33,877 bases of DNA from CAZEQJ01 sp964514385 (GCA_964514385.1 CAZEQJ010000032.1:1-33877); one strand, 5' to 3'. Shown: positions 21,956 through 30,954, numbered from the stretch's first letter. Numbers and translations are program-made. Notes: generated by a model not told the origin, from the letters alone.

Positions 21956-24637
21956 TTGTCGAAAAAGAATAACATAGCATATGTAGTCCTGGTGCTGATT
22001 ACCGTCATTTCAACTCCCTTATTCGGGCAGGTTGAGGGTTTGCAGCGCCTCGAACAAAACGACTCTATCACACAGAATATTGCCTCTGATACGCTCACTG
22101 ATGTGGTCGACTCTTTACTAAGTGAAGGTAAATATCTGCTGAGTGATTCCATATTGGTTACCAATGGTGACATTGAAACTACTATCAAATATAACGCCAC
22201 AGATAGTATGAACCTTGATATGGTGCAGCGGAAGATATTTTTGTATGGGGAAGCTCATATTGAGTATGGCGATATCAAGCTGGATGCTGACTACATTGAA
22301 ATCAACTGGGTAACCTCAGAACTGATGGCCAAGCCCACCTATGACTCGCTTGGTAATCCAGTCGGGCGGCCGGTATTTGACGATGGGAGGGACAGTTATG
22401 AAACGGATGAAATACGGTATAATTTCAAAACACGCAAAGCCTTTATCAAAGGGGTAGTGACCAAGCAGGGGGATGGATTTGTGCTGGGTTCTCGAGTAAA
22501 AAAAGACCAGGAAAACAATCTATATGTTGACGGAGGGCGATTTTGCCCCTGTGATGACCCCAACGCGCTAACCTATTTTAAAGCTGCCAAAATAAAAATG
22601 ATACCCGGCGACAAGGTCATTACCAGCCCGTTCAATTTATTTATCGGCGATGTGCCAACACCTATCGGATTCTTATTCGGGATGTTCCCGTTACCCAAGA
22701 CCCGCTCATCCGGTATCATCTTCCCAACCTACGGAGAGGAGGCGAGGCGAGGCTTTTTCCTGCGAAACGGAGGTTATTATTTTGATATAAACGACTATAT
22801 CGACCTCGCCATACTGGGCGAAATATACTCGCGCGGCAGTCACGGCTTTTCCATCACCTCCAATTACAGCAAACGTTATGCCTTCAGGGGGAATTTAAAT
22901 TTCAGGTACAACAGCCAGCTTATAGGCACAGGTGTGGAGGACACGATACGATCAAGAGATTACTGGGTCAACTGGAGTTTCAACCCGGAGACAAAAGGCA
23001 GAACACGTTTCAGTGCTAATGTCAGTGCCGGTTCAAATGGCTTTAATCAGAATAATGTGACCTCCTATGCCCAGCAGACCCGGGCCCAGTTTAACTCCAA
23101 CGTATCGCTGAGCACCAGTTTTGACTGGGGTACCTTTTCGACCAATGCCCGCCATAACCAAAACGTTGTGACAGGTGAGTGGGATATTACACTTCCTGAT
23201 TTTGCTGTAAATGTCAACCGTATCAACCCATTCCTCAAAAAGGGGCAAAGTGCATCAACATGGTATCAGAAACTGAACTTCAACTACAGCGTCACAGGGA
23301 CCAATCAGGTGAATAACAGGATACGGGGGCTAACGAATGCACAGGGCCAGGACAGTGTAGTGGCATTGTCGGCAGAGACCTTGCCTTTGCTCCTGCAGCA
23401 GGCGCGCAATGGTATTCAACACAGGATACCGGCTTCTACCAGTTTCAAAGTGCTCAAGTATTTTACCATGTCGCCCAGTCTGAGCTACACCGAAAGGTGG
23501 TATTTTGAAAAGCTTGATCCGTTCTGGGACTCTGATTTGGGACGTATCAGCTATGACACCTTGTCGGGGTTTGCCCGTGCTCCCGAGTGGAATACCGGAG
23601 CCAGTATGAATACCGTTATTTACGGGTCCTATTATCCGATATTTGACGGGCCGGTCAAGCAAATCAGGCATGTGATGACACCAAGTCTGGCTTTTTCTTA
23701 CCGCCCGGATTTCTCTACAAATGATAATCTTTTTAAGATCGTTTATGACAGTGTGCGGATGGAAGACCGTGCAATCAGCCGGTTTCAGGGGTTTGCCTAC
23801 GGTGCGCCGGGAGCAGGAAGGAGTGGCAACCTTACATTTAACCTGAACAACACATTTGAAATGAAGGTGAACAAGGAAAATGACACAATCGATGAAGATG
23901 TCAAAGTTCCCTTATTGCAATCATTGAATTTCAGCGCCAGTTACAACCTCATAGCCGATTCCTTCAGGCTGAGTCCTATCAACTTCCAGGCCCGAACTAC
24001 CTTATTCAACAATAACCTGAATGTAAGCGTAAGCGGCCGCATAAATCCCTATTATTTCAGGCTGGATAGCGTTGTACGCGTCTCAGACATTCAAAATCGT
24101 GTTTTTCAGACGCGTGTAGACCGCTATGCCTGGCAGGAAGGGCAGGGTTTAGGCCAACTCGAGCAATTTGTAGTAGCATTAAGCACCAATTTCAATCCTA
24201 AAGGCAGGCAGGCGGATGAGGAGACCCGCCAGAAAATTGAAAATGCATCGCCAGAGGACCAGCAGTTTCTACCCAATGACCCGTCACTTTACATCAATTG
24301 GGAAGTACCATGGAATTTAAGGCTTAATTACAATTTTCGTTATAGCCGGCAGGGTGCATTTGGTGAACCTGACATTACACAAAGTCTCTCCTTTGGCGGC
24401 GACGTGAAGATCAGCCAGAAATGGAATATTGGGTTCAATTCCGGCTTCGATATTGAACGCACACAATTCACCCAAACCAACATCAGGGTGACCCGTGACC
24501 TCAATTGCTGGCAGATGTCATTTGTGTGGATTCCTTTCGGTAGGCTTACAAGCTATGATTTTAACCTTCAAATCAAGGCTCCCACACTTAAAGACCTGAA
24601 ACTGTCACGCCGACGCGACTTCCGCGATTTCTTTTAG
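21956..24637 (+). CDS. lptD: LptD-like LPS-assembly outer-membrane protein
   Basis: The 893-residue protein has an unusual TTG start (no in-frame ATG upstream) followed at once by a signal peptide, IAYVVLVLITVISTPLFGQ. An OstA/LptA-like N-domain, about 70-200, contains YGDIKLDADYIEINW. From about 215 comes the barrel, starting ITSPFNLFIGDVPTP and LPKTRSSGIIFPTYG; the end is rich in alternating beta strands and closes with FRDFF. LptD inserts LPS into the outer membrane. Cysteines are few: C197 and C199 (CPC) in the N-domain and C851 in the last strands. The weak TTG start, the signal peptide and the divergence from the amidase are all consistent with a real gene. Confidence 0.9.
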   Translation: MSKKNNIAYVVLVLITVISTPLFGQVEGLQRLEQNDSITQNIASDTLTDVVDSLLSEGKYLLSDSILVTNGDIETTIKYNATDSMNLDMVQRKIFLYGEAHIEYGDIKLDADYIEINWVTSELMAKPTYDSLGNPVGRPVFDDGRDSYETDEIRYNFKTRKAFIKGVVTKQGDGFVLGSRVKKDQENNLYVDGGRFCPCDDPNALTYFKAAKIKMIPGDKVITSPFNLFIGDVPTPIGFLFGMFPLPKTRSSGIIFPTYGEEARRGFFLRNGGYYFDINDYIDLAILGEIYSRGSHGFSITSNYSKRYAFRGNLNFRYNSQLIGTGVEDTIRSRDYWVNWSFNPETKGRTRFSANVSAGSNGFNQNNVTSYAQQTRAQFNSNVSLSTSFDWGTFSTNARHNQNVVTGEWDITLPDFAVNVNRINPFLKKGQSASTWYQKLNFNYSVTGTNQVNNRIRGLTNAQGQDSVVALSAETLPLLLQQARNGIQHRIPASTSFKVLKYFTMSPSLSYTERWYFEKLDPFWDSDLGRISYDTLSGFARAPEWNTGASMNTVIYGSYYPIFDGPVKQIRHVMTPSLAFSYRPDFSTNDNLFKIVYDSVRMEDRAISRFQGFAYGAPGAGRSGNLTFNLNNTFEMKVNKENDTIDEDVKVPLLQSLNFSASYNLIADSFRLSPINFQARTTLFNNNLNVSVSGRINPYYFRLDSVVRVSDIQNRVFQTRVDRYAWQEGQGLGQLEQFVVALSTNFNPKGRQADEETRQKIENASPEDQQFLPNDPSLYINWEVPWNLRLNYNFRYSRQGAFGEPDITQSLSFGGDVKISQKWNIGFNSGFDIERTQFTQTNIRVTRDLNCWQMSFVWIPFGRLTSYDFNLQIKAPTLKDLKLSRRRDFRDFF

Positions 24638-25074
24638 TCGTTATTGAGGGCCTCTTCAGCACGCAACATGGCAGACTCCATAACCTCTTTCACCTTTGTG
24701 ATCTTGGTTTTTTCGTACTCAAGAAAATACTGAAGCGAGTCAAGGTTGCCGGCTTCCTTAATTTCAGTATACCGGGGGGTATATTCTCTCATCCAGGTCA
24801 TCATGGCTTCATCGGCTTCTTCGAGCTGAAGAATAATGGGATCCAGCTGATTTGAAACATTTTCTGCGATGATAGAGTCCTCCGAAGCAACGGAATCTTT
24901 TACGTCAAGCAATGCCTGCTTCAGGTTTTCAATGTCCTGCATGTAAAACATGGCATCATCATGAATGGTCATCACTTCTGAGCGGAGTGAATCAACGGCC
25001 TGTTGCTGTTCTTTATTGACTGTGTTACAAGCAAAGAACAGGGCGAATGGGATAATAAAAATCAGTTTTTCCAT
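24634..25074 (-). CDS. small coiled-coil lipoprotein
   Basis: The 146-residue protein (start at the second ATG, MEKLIFII) begins with a lipoprotein signal: a hydrophobic stretch ending LFFAC, with C16 as the lipid-attachment cysteine. The rest is helical, acidic and coiled-coil-like with no recognised domain (VDSLRSEVMTIHDDAMFYM, YTPRYTEIKEAGN). An ATG at 25086 would add four residues. Either way, its start overlaps the end of the redoxin gene by 12-25 nt. The convergent lptD gene overlaps the stop by 4 nt. Probable outer- or inner-membrane lipoprotein of unknown function. Confidence 0.77.
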   Translation of the reverse strand: MEKLIFIIPFALFFACNTVNKEQQQAVDSLRSEVMTIHDDAMFYMQDIENLKQALLDVKDSVASEDSIIAENVSNQLDPIILQLEEADEAMMTWMREYTPRYTEIKEAGNLDSLQYFLEYEKTKITKVKEVMESAMLRAEEALNND

Positions 25075-25616
25075 TTTATACTGCATCCTATACTAGGTAA
25101 TTGGTTTTGATTAATTTTTTCCTGGTTCAGCAATGCTTGAATTGCATCGCCCAGGTCTTTACCTGTTAACGGTTTTCCGTTTTTTGGGTTTGAATCATCC
25201 AGACGTCCCCGGTAAACCAGCAGATTATTTTCATCAAAAAGATAAAAATCTGGGGTACATGCAGCATCATAGGCACGGGCAACTTCCTGTGATTCATCAT
25301 AGAGGTAGGGGAAGCTGTACTGGTGGTGAAGAGCCAGCTCCTTCATTTTTTCCGGCGCGTCCTCCGGATAATTTTCAATGTCATTTGAGCTGATTGCAAC
25401 AAATCCGACACCAAGATCCTGGTATTTTCCCGCCATTTCCAATATCATTGGTTCCACATGTTTTACATACGGACAATGGTTGCAGATGAACATGACCACC
25501 GTTCCTTTAGCGCCTCGCACATCGTCCAGTGACTTATTTTTTCCCTCGACTATATCAGGAAGGTTGAAATCTGTTGCCACTGTTCCCAATGGCAACATAT
25601 AAGAATTTTCTGCCAT
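25062..25616 (-). CDS. thioredoxin-family redoxin (AhpC/TSA-like)
   Basis: A 184-residue redoxin. The active-site CNHCPY motif (C45/C48) is at 45-50, following VVMFI, and the cis-proline is in CTPDFYLF. The C-terminus SIGCSIKWKN has a third cysteine (C178) and is typical of this widespread, poorly studied family of cytosolic redoxins with a TlpA/AhpC fold. There is no signal peptide. It follows leuA with a 1-nt overlap and should be transcribed from the leucine operon. Function is not known beyond thiol-disulfide chemistry. Confidence 0.85.
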   Translation of the reverse strand: MAENSYMLPLGTVATDFNLPDIVEGKNKSLDDVRGAKGTVVMFICNHCPYVKHVEPMILEMAGKYQDLGVGFVAISSNDIENYPEDAPEKMKELALHHQYSFPYLYDESQEVARAYDAACTPDFYLFDENNLLVYRGRLDDSNPKNGKPLTGKDLGDAIQALLNQEKINQNQLPSIGCSIKWKN

Positions 25617-27121
25617 TACAGATAAAATTTGTTCAGGGCATCAATATAAGCCTGAACAGATGCAGAAACAATATCTTTGTGAGCTCCATAGCCATAATTG
25701 AAGCTTCCGTCGCCATTTGAAAGTTGAATATGCACCTTGCCTTCTTCATTTCCGCCTTTTCCCGTATTGGCCTGGACAAGGTATTCTTCAATGACGACCT
25801 GTTTTTTAACGATCTGATTGACAGCTTTGACGGCTGCATCTACAGGTCCCTCTCCCGTCGCGCTAACCTTTTGTTTTTTGCCATCAAAGTCGATTGATAC
25901 TTCAGCTTTTGCTTCCTGATCTGTGCCACAGGATACTTTCAGTCCGTCGAGGTAAATTCGTTTGCGGTTGGCCTGCTTGCCTACCAGTTCGTGCAGGTCA
26001 TCATCGCTGATATCTTTTCGTTCGTCAGCCATAATGAGGAAATTCTCATAATGTTTAATTAACTCCTCTGGCTCAAACTCATATCCAAGAACCTCCAGTC
26101 GATGTTTTAATGCTGCTTTACCGCTTCTCGCAGTGAGAACAATATTTGATTCTTTTGTAATAGGAACACCTACTTCTTTCGGGTCAATGATCTCATATGT
26201 CTCTGTATTTTTTATAACACCATCCTGATGGATGCCGGAACTATGGGCAAAGGCGTTGCGGCCCACGATCGCCTTATTAGGTTGCACGGGCATACGCATC
26301 ATACGAGATACCAGCTTGCTCATTGGGTATATCCGTTCTGTGTGGATATTGGTGTGAAGGTCGAGGTCTTTATGCTTTTTTATGATCATAACCACCTCTT
26401 CAAGTGAGGTATTGCCTGCACGCTCTCCGATGCCGTTGACGGTCACCTCCACCTGTCGTGCACCATTTACGACACCTTCAAGTGTATTGGCAGTGGCCAT
26501 TCCGAGATCATTATGACAATGGCATGAAATAATGGCTTTTTCAATGTTTTTTACATTTTCCTTCAGGTATTTGATCTTTTTACCATACTCAGACGGCAGG
26601 CAGTAACCGGTGGTGTCCGGGATATTGACTACCGTAGCTCCTGCATCAATGGCAGCCTCAATAAGTTTTGCAAGAAACTCAAGATCTGCACGGCCGGCAT
26701 CTTCGGCGTAAAATTCCACATCCTCTACATATTTTTTCGCATACGCTACTGCACGCCGTCCTCTTTCCAGAATATCTTCCCGGGTGCTGTTGAATTTATA
26801 TTTGATATGGTAATCCGAGGCCCCGATACCAGTATGAATGCGTTTTCTTTTTGCATATTTCAATGAGTCAGCTGCTACATCAATGTCCTTTTCGACGGCT
26901 CGTGTGAGGGCGCAGATCACCATGTCATCTACCGCTTTTGACAATTCAACCACACTTTTAAAGTCGCCCGGACTTGAAATAGGAAAACCGGCCTCTATAA
27001 TATCCACACCTGCTTTTTCCAATTCTTTTGCGATGATAATCTTTTCTTCGGTGGATAGCTGGCAGCCGGGTACCTGTTCGCCATCCCGCAGTGTTGTGTC
27101 AAAAACATATACCTTTTCCAT
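25616..27121 (-). CDS. leuA: 2-isopropylmalate synthase
   Basis: The start is placed at MEKVYVFDTTLRDGEQ, eight codons inside the longest frame, because this is the family N-terminus; it gives 501 residues. LeuA condenses 2-oxoisovalerate with acetyl-CoA. The metal-binding HCHNDLGMA and the RAGNTSLEEV motif lie in the barrel, followed by the linker RNAFAHSSGIHQDG. The C-terminal LeuA regulatory domain (about 380-500, including LKVSCGTDQEAKAEVSIDFDG) is complete, so leucine feedback is expected. It overlaps the redoxin by 1 nt and follows leuB after 10 nt. Citramalate synthase is a possible alternative but less likely beside leuBCD. Confidence 0.93.
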   Translation of the reverse strand: MEKVYVFDTTLRDGEQVPGCQLSTEEKIIIAKELEKAGVDIIEAGFPISSPGDFKSVVELSKAVDDMVICALTRAVEKDIDVAADSLKYAKRKRIHTGIGASDYHIKYKFNSTREDILERGRRAVAYAKKYVEDVEFYAEDAGRADLEFLAKLIEAAIDAGATVVNIPDTTGYCLPSEYGKKIKYLKENVKNIEKAIISCHCHNDLGMATANTLEGVVNGARQVEVTVNGIGERAGNTSLEEVVMIIKKHKDLDLHTNIHTERIYPMSKLVSRMMRMPVQPNKAIVGRNAFAHSSGIHQDGVIKNTETYEIIDPKEVGVPITKESNIVLTARSGKAALKHRLEVLGYEFEPEELIKHYENFLIMADERKDISDDDLHELVGKQANRKRIYLDGLKVSCGTDQEAKAEVSIDFDGKKQKVSATGEGPVDAAVKAVNQIVKKQVVIEEYLVQANTGKGGNEEGKVHIQLSNGDGSFNYGYGAHKDIVSASVQAYIDALNKFYL

Positions 27122-27131
27122 AGCAAAAATA

Positions 27132-28193
27132 TTAAATATGATCAATGATTAACCGGCCCATTTCATCGGTGCCGACAGCTTTTTGTGTGGTTGCTATATC
27201 CGCAGTTCGATGTCCTGCTTCGAGGACTTTTTCTACCGCCATGATCACCTTTCTGGATTCTTCCTTCAGGTTTAATGACAGGTCGAGGAGCAGTGCCACT
27301 GACAGAATCAGTGCCATCGGGTTAGCCATATTTTTACCTGCGATATCCGGTGCCGAACCGTGTACCGGCTCATAGAGGCCCACCTGATTACCGACGGATG
27401 CAGAGGGCAGTAAGCCCAGGGAGCCGCTGATCTGGCTCGCTTCGTCGGTAAGGATATCGCCAAACATATTTCCTGTGAGGACCACATCAAATTGCCGTGG
27501 ATTTTTAATGAGTTGCATGGCAGCATTATCGACGAACATGTGCGTTACCTCTATTTCGGGATATTCTGTCGCAATATCTCTGACCGTTTCTCTCCATAGG
27601 CGGGAGCATTCCAATACATTAGCCTTATCAACGCTACAAAGTCTGCTTGATCTTTTGCCGGCAGCCTCAAACGCAAGCCGTGCTATGCGTTCTACCTCAT
27701 ACCGGCTGTATTCCATAGTATCAAGCGCCCGCAGGCCATCCTGGCTTCTTTCTTTCTGCCCGAAATAGATATCGCCGGTTAGTTCTCTGAAAAACAGAAT
27801 ATCTGTACCCTTTAAGACCTCTTCTTTAAGTGAGGATGCATGTAGCAATTGGGTGAAAAGGCGTATCGGCCTGATGTTGGCAAAGAGTCCAAGCTCTTTC
27901 CTTATTTTCAGTAGTCCCTGCTCAGGGCGTACCTTTGCTGAAGGGTCATTATCATATCGCGGATCGCCTACAGCGCCTAGGATGATTGCATCAGATTGCT
28001 GACATTGTCGTAGTGTATCATCAGGCAAGGGATTGCCGGTTTTCTCAATGGCATCATGCCCTATCAGTCCTTCACTGAAAATAAATTCATGACCAAACAC
28101 CTCGCCTGTTTTTTCCAGTACCTTTCGGCCCCATGTAGTGATTTCCTTTCCTATGCCATCACCAGGCAGTATTGATATGGTATATTGTCCCAT
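27132..28193 (-). CDS. leuB: 3-isopropylmalate dehydrogenase
   Basis: The 353-residue NAD-dependent enzyme oxidises and decarboxylates 3-isopropylmalate to the leucine precursor 2-oxoisocaproate. Family motifs are ILPGDGIGKEI near 8-18, AVGDPRYD, RELTGDIYFG, the Mg/substrate segment VDNAAMQLI, GDILTDEASQISGSLG, and the NAD-binding GSAPDIAGKNMANP. Length is standard. The gene is third in the run leuC-leuD-leuB-leuA, and its start lies 1 nt from the leuD stop. Confidence 0.96.
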   Translation of the reverse strand: MGQYTISILPGDGIGKEITTWGRKVLEKTGEVFGHEFIFSEGLIGHDAIEKTGNPLPDDTLRQCQQSDAIILGAVGDPRYDNDPSAKVRPEQGLLKIRKELGLFANIRPIRLFTQLLHASSLKEEVLKGTDILFFRELTGDIYFGQKERSQDGLRALDTMEYSRYEVERIARLAFEAAGKRSSRLCSVDKANVLECSRLWRETVRDIATEYPEIEVTHMFVDNAAMQLIKNPRQFDVVLTGNMFGDILTDEASQISGSLGLLPSASVGNQVGLYEPVHGSAPDIAGKNMANPMALILSVALLLDLSLNLKEESRKVIMAVEKVLEAGHRTADIATTQKAVGTDEMGRLIIDHI

Positions 28194-28194
28194 T

Positions 28195-28797
28195 TTAAAT
28201 GCTGAAAGAATAGGGTTTGTTTGATTCGTAATTCTCTATGAGGTGCTGCTTGTTAAGTATGTAGGAGATATCGTCAAGTCCCTGCAGCAGGCATGTTTTT
28301 TTATAGGGATTGATCTCGAAATGAATGGATTTCCCTGTGTGATGGAGCGTAAAGTGCTGAGCCTCAAGATCCACTGTAAATCTGGCGCTATGATCATCCT
28401 GGATGGCCGCCAGTATTTCATCCAGCTCCTGATCCGTTACCTGTATAGGCAGCAGTCCGTTGTTCAGGGCATTGCTTTTGAATATATCGGCAAAAAAGCT
28501 GGATACTACTACCCTAAATCCATAGTCATACAGCGCCCATGCTGCATGTTCACGGCTGCTTCCACAGCCAAAATTTTTACCTGCCACCAGTATGTCACCT
28601 TTGTATGCAGCATCATTTAATATGAATTCAGGGTTAGGGCTTTCACCGTCAAGATAGCGCCAGTCACGAAAGAGGTTATCACCAAACCCCTCTCTTGATG
28701 TTGCCTTAAGAAATCGCGCCGGTATGATCTGATCGGTATCGATATTCTCAACCGGTAATGGTATAGCTGAAGAGGTTAATTTTTTAAAAGGGTTCAT
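28195..28797 (-). CDS. leuD: 3-isopropylmalate dehydratase small subunit
   Basis: The 200-residue small subunit completes the isopropylmalate isomerase active site with LeuC. The N-terminal IDTDQIIPARFLK motif, the active-site GCGSSREHAAWAL, and FFADIFKSNALNNGLLPI are all present. Its ATG overlaps the leuC stop by 1 nt, giving tight coupling of the two subunits. Confidence 0.96.
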   Translation of the reverse strand: MNPFKKLTSSAIPLPVENIDTDQIIPARFLKATSREGFGDNLFRDWRYLDGESPNPEFILNDAAYKGDILVAGKNFGCGSSREHAAWALYDYGFRVVVSSFFADIFKSNALNNGLLPIQVTDQELDEILAAIQDDHSARFTVDLEAQHFTLHHTGKSIHFEINPYKKTCLLQGLDDISYILNKQHLIENYESNKPYSFSI

Positions 28798-30197
28798 CAG
28801 TAAAAGCTTCTTATATCCGTAATTTCACCAGTTACGGCAGCTGCAGCCGCCATCAGCGGACTGGCAAGCATGGTGCGGGCACCACGTCCCTGCCGTCCTT
28901 CAAAATTTCGATTTGAAGTGGAGATACAATATTTTCCTTCCGGCACTTTGTCTTCATTCATGGCAAGACATGCTGAACAACCGGGTTCGCGCAGTTCAAA
29001 ACCTGCTTCCGCAAAGATTTTGTCCAACCCCTCTTCCCTTGCCTGAAGTTCAACCTGCTTACTGCCGGGTACAATCCAGGCTTCCACCTGTGGGGCTTTC
29101 TTTTTTCCTTTGATAAATTCTGCTGCCATTCGCAGGTCTTCAATTCTTGAGTTGGTGCAGCTGCCGATGAAAACATAGTCTACCGGTTTTCCCAATAGTG
29201 ATGTACCCTCTTCAAGTCCCATATATTTCAATGATTTTATAAAGGAGGCCTTTTCATTGGCAGATACAAAGTCGTTACTCAGCGGTATATGGTCCGTTAT
29301 GGCCATCCCCATGCCCGGATTAGTGCCGTAGGTGATCATAGGCTGAATCTCTTCGGCTTTGAATTTGAGTTCTTTATCGAACACAGCACCAGCATCAGTA
29401 GGGAGGCTTTTCCAGAACGCCAGGGCTTCTTCCCAAGCTTCTCCTTTCGGAGCGTAGGGTTTGTCCTTCAGGTATTGGAAAGTGGTTTCGTCTGGTGCGA
29501 TGATGCCTCCCCTGGCACCCATTTCAATACTCATATTACATATGGTCATCCGCGCCTCCATGCTCAGGGCACGAATGGCTGACCCCGCATATTCCACAAA
29601 ATAGCCTGTTGCGCCGCCAGTACCGATCTTACTGATGATGTAAAGAATAATATCTTTGGATAACACCCCTTTCCCAAGTTCACCATCTACTGTAATGCGC
29701 ATCCTTTTCGGCTTATATTGGAGTATGCACTGAGTAGCCAGCACCTCTTCTACTTCACTTGTGCCGATGCCAAAGGCAACAGCACCAAATGCGCCATGGG
29801 TAGACGTGTGACTGTCTCCGCAAACGATGGTTTTACCGGGTTGCGTAATTCCCAGTTCAGGTCCGATTACATGCACAATCCCCTGGTTTTTATGGCCAAG
29901 CCCGTAGAGGGTGATGTCAAATTCCTCACAATTCTTTTTGAGGGTTGCTACCTGATGTGCCGATAATGCGTCCTGAATCGGGAGGTGTTGATTTTTTGTA
30001 GGCACATTATGATCCATTGTGGCAATGGTCTGTTCTTTACGAAAAACAGGCAGATTTCTTTTTTTGAGGCCATTAAATGCCTGTGGACTCGTCACCTCAT
30101 GAATCAGGTGTGTGTCGATATACAGGATCACCGGATGATCAGGGAGCGCCTCTACGATATGGTTATCCCATACTTTATCGAATAAAGTTCTGGCCAT
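28797..30197 (-). CDS. leuC: 3-isopropylmalate dehydratase large subunit
   Basis: The 466-residue aconitase-family subunit isomerises 2- to 3-isopropylmalate with a [4Fe-4S] cluster. The cluster cysteines are C347 in FIGSCTNSRIEDLR, and C407 and C410 in GCSACLAMN. The substrate loop VCGDSHTSTHGAFG lies at about 125-138. Length and numbering match E. coli LeuC. It is the first gene of the leu operon; 238 nt separate it from the slyD-like gene upstream, which must contain its promoter. Confidence 0.97.
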   Translation of the reverse strand: MARTLFDKVWDNHIVEALPDHPVILYIDTHLIHEVTSPQAFNGLKKRNLPVFRKEQTIATMDHNVPTKNQHLPIQDALSAHQVATLKKNCEEFDITLYGLGHKNQGIVHVIGPELGITQPGKTIVCGDSHTSTHGAFGAVAFGIGTSEVEEVLATQCILQYKPKRMRITVDGELGKGVLSKDIILYIISKIGTGGATGYFVEYAGSAIRALSMEARMTICNMSIEMGARGGIIAPDETTFQYLKDKPYAPKGEAWEEALAFWKSLPTDAGAVFDKELKFKAEEIQPMITYGTNPGMGMAITDHIPLSNDFVSANEKASFIKSLKYMGLEEGTSLLGKPVDYVFIGSCTNSRIEDLRMAAEFIKGKKKAPQVEAWIVPGSKQVELQAREEGLDKIFAEAGFELREPGCSACLAMNEDKVPEGKYCISTSNRNFEGRQGRGARTMLASPLMAAAAAVTGEITDIRSFY

Positions 30198-30406
30198 AAA
30201 TCAGATGTAGTTTGAATTACAAAATACGCGTAAACTCAATTCATATCCAAGATATATGGATTTTAGACTAAAAAACGAAATATAAATTACGTATAAATAT
30301 CAAATATGAAATTATATATTATGAAGTGCTGATTGCCTTTGAAAAAAATAACACAACCTAACATTAGTTAGTAAATTGCCGGCAACGGTAAAAGGAAGAA
30401 ATAAGG
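30198..30406. other. AT-rich leader/promoter region of the leu operon
   Basis: This gap has no gene. It is AT-rich; read leftward it contains CATATTTG and TATTTTG, near but not exact -7 boxes, so I do not fix a promoter. A short inverted repeat CATAT-N7-ATATG lies at 30242-30258 and might be a regulator site. I find no leucine-rich leader peptide or terminator that would indicate attenuation. The right end adjoins the slyD terminator. Confidence 0.4.
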
Positions 30407-30432
30407 TAAAAAAAAGGGACCCGGGTCCCTTA
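30407..30432 (-). terminator. rho-independent terminator of the FKBP gene
   Basis: The perfect palindrome GGGACCCGGGTCCC (30416-30429) is followed on the minus strand by eight T. It starts about 4 nt after the stop codon of the slyD-like gene and should stop its transcript before the leu promoter region. Confidence 0.9.
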
Positions 30433-30435
30433 TGG

Positions 30436-30864
30436 TTATGCTACCTCTACCATTTCTATTTCGAAGGTAAGTTCTTTTCCTGCAAGCGGATGGTTGGCAT
30501 CGAGTGTAATCTCTGCGTCGCTCACGTCAGACACGACCACAGGTACCTGGCGGCCATCCTGTGTATTCATTGAAAGGTTCATACCCACCTGAGGTTTGAT
30601 GTCTTCCGGAATATTTTCTTTGGCCACTTTTATTACCATATCTTCCCTGGGTTGGCCATAAGCTTCATCAGGTGAAAGTGTGACGGTTTTCTTATCACCT
30701 GCTTTCATACCTAACACCCCCGTATCGAATCCTTTGATCATTTCACCTGCACCTACGGTAAAGGCGAGAGGTTCTCTGTTTACTGACGAATCAAATACAG
30801 AACCGTCATTTAATTTTCCTGTGTAGTGTACTTTTACTTTGCTACCGTTTTTTGCTTCAGACAT
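30436..30864 (-). CDS. FKBP-type peptidyl-prolyl isomerase (SlyD-like)
   Basis: The start at 30864 (MSEAKNGSKVKVHYTGKLND) gives 142 residues. The longer frame beginning at 30951 adds 29 residues of hydrophobic, non-conserved sequence and is judged spurious. FKBP features: VHYTGKLNDGSVFDSS (12-27), the EMIKGFDTGVLGMKAGDK active-site region (41-58), then an insert-in-flap domain at about 72-125 as in SlyD, ending with the second FKBP strand ELTFEIEMVEV. The histidine-rich metal tail of E. coli SlyD is absent. It should act as a cytosolic chaperone/isomerase. A divergent tRNA gene lies upstream. Confidence 0.9.
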   Translation of the reverse strand: MSEAKNGSKVKVHYTGKLNDGSVFDSSVNREPLAFTVGAGEMIKGFDTGVLGMKAGDKKTVTLSPDEAYGQPREDMVIKVAKENIPEDIKPQVGMNLSMNTQDGRQVPVVVSDVSDAEITLDANHPLAGKELTFEIEMVEVA

Positions 30865-30954
30865 AATTAAATAATTGAAAATGAATAACTTCTGATGGGC
30901 TAAGGTATAGAACATATACCGGAATGAGTAGTAAGAAAGTAAAAATCTCAAGAA

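Noticed and set aside
30198..30435. Leucine attenuator leader peptide
   Set aside because: No short frame with repeated leucine codons and no pair of alternative hairpins found; the only terminator belongs to the FKBP gene.
30865..30951. 29-residue N-terminal extension of the FKBP gene
   Set aside because: Hydrophobic, not conserved, and adjoins the tRNA promoter region; the internal ATG begins the normal SlyD-like domain.
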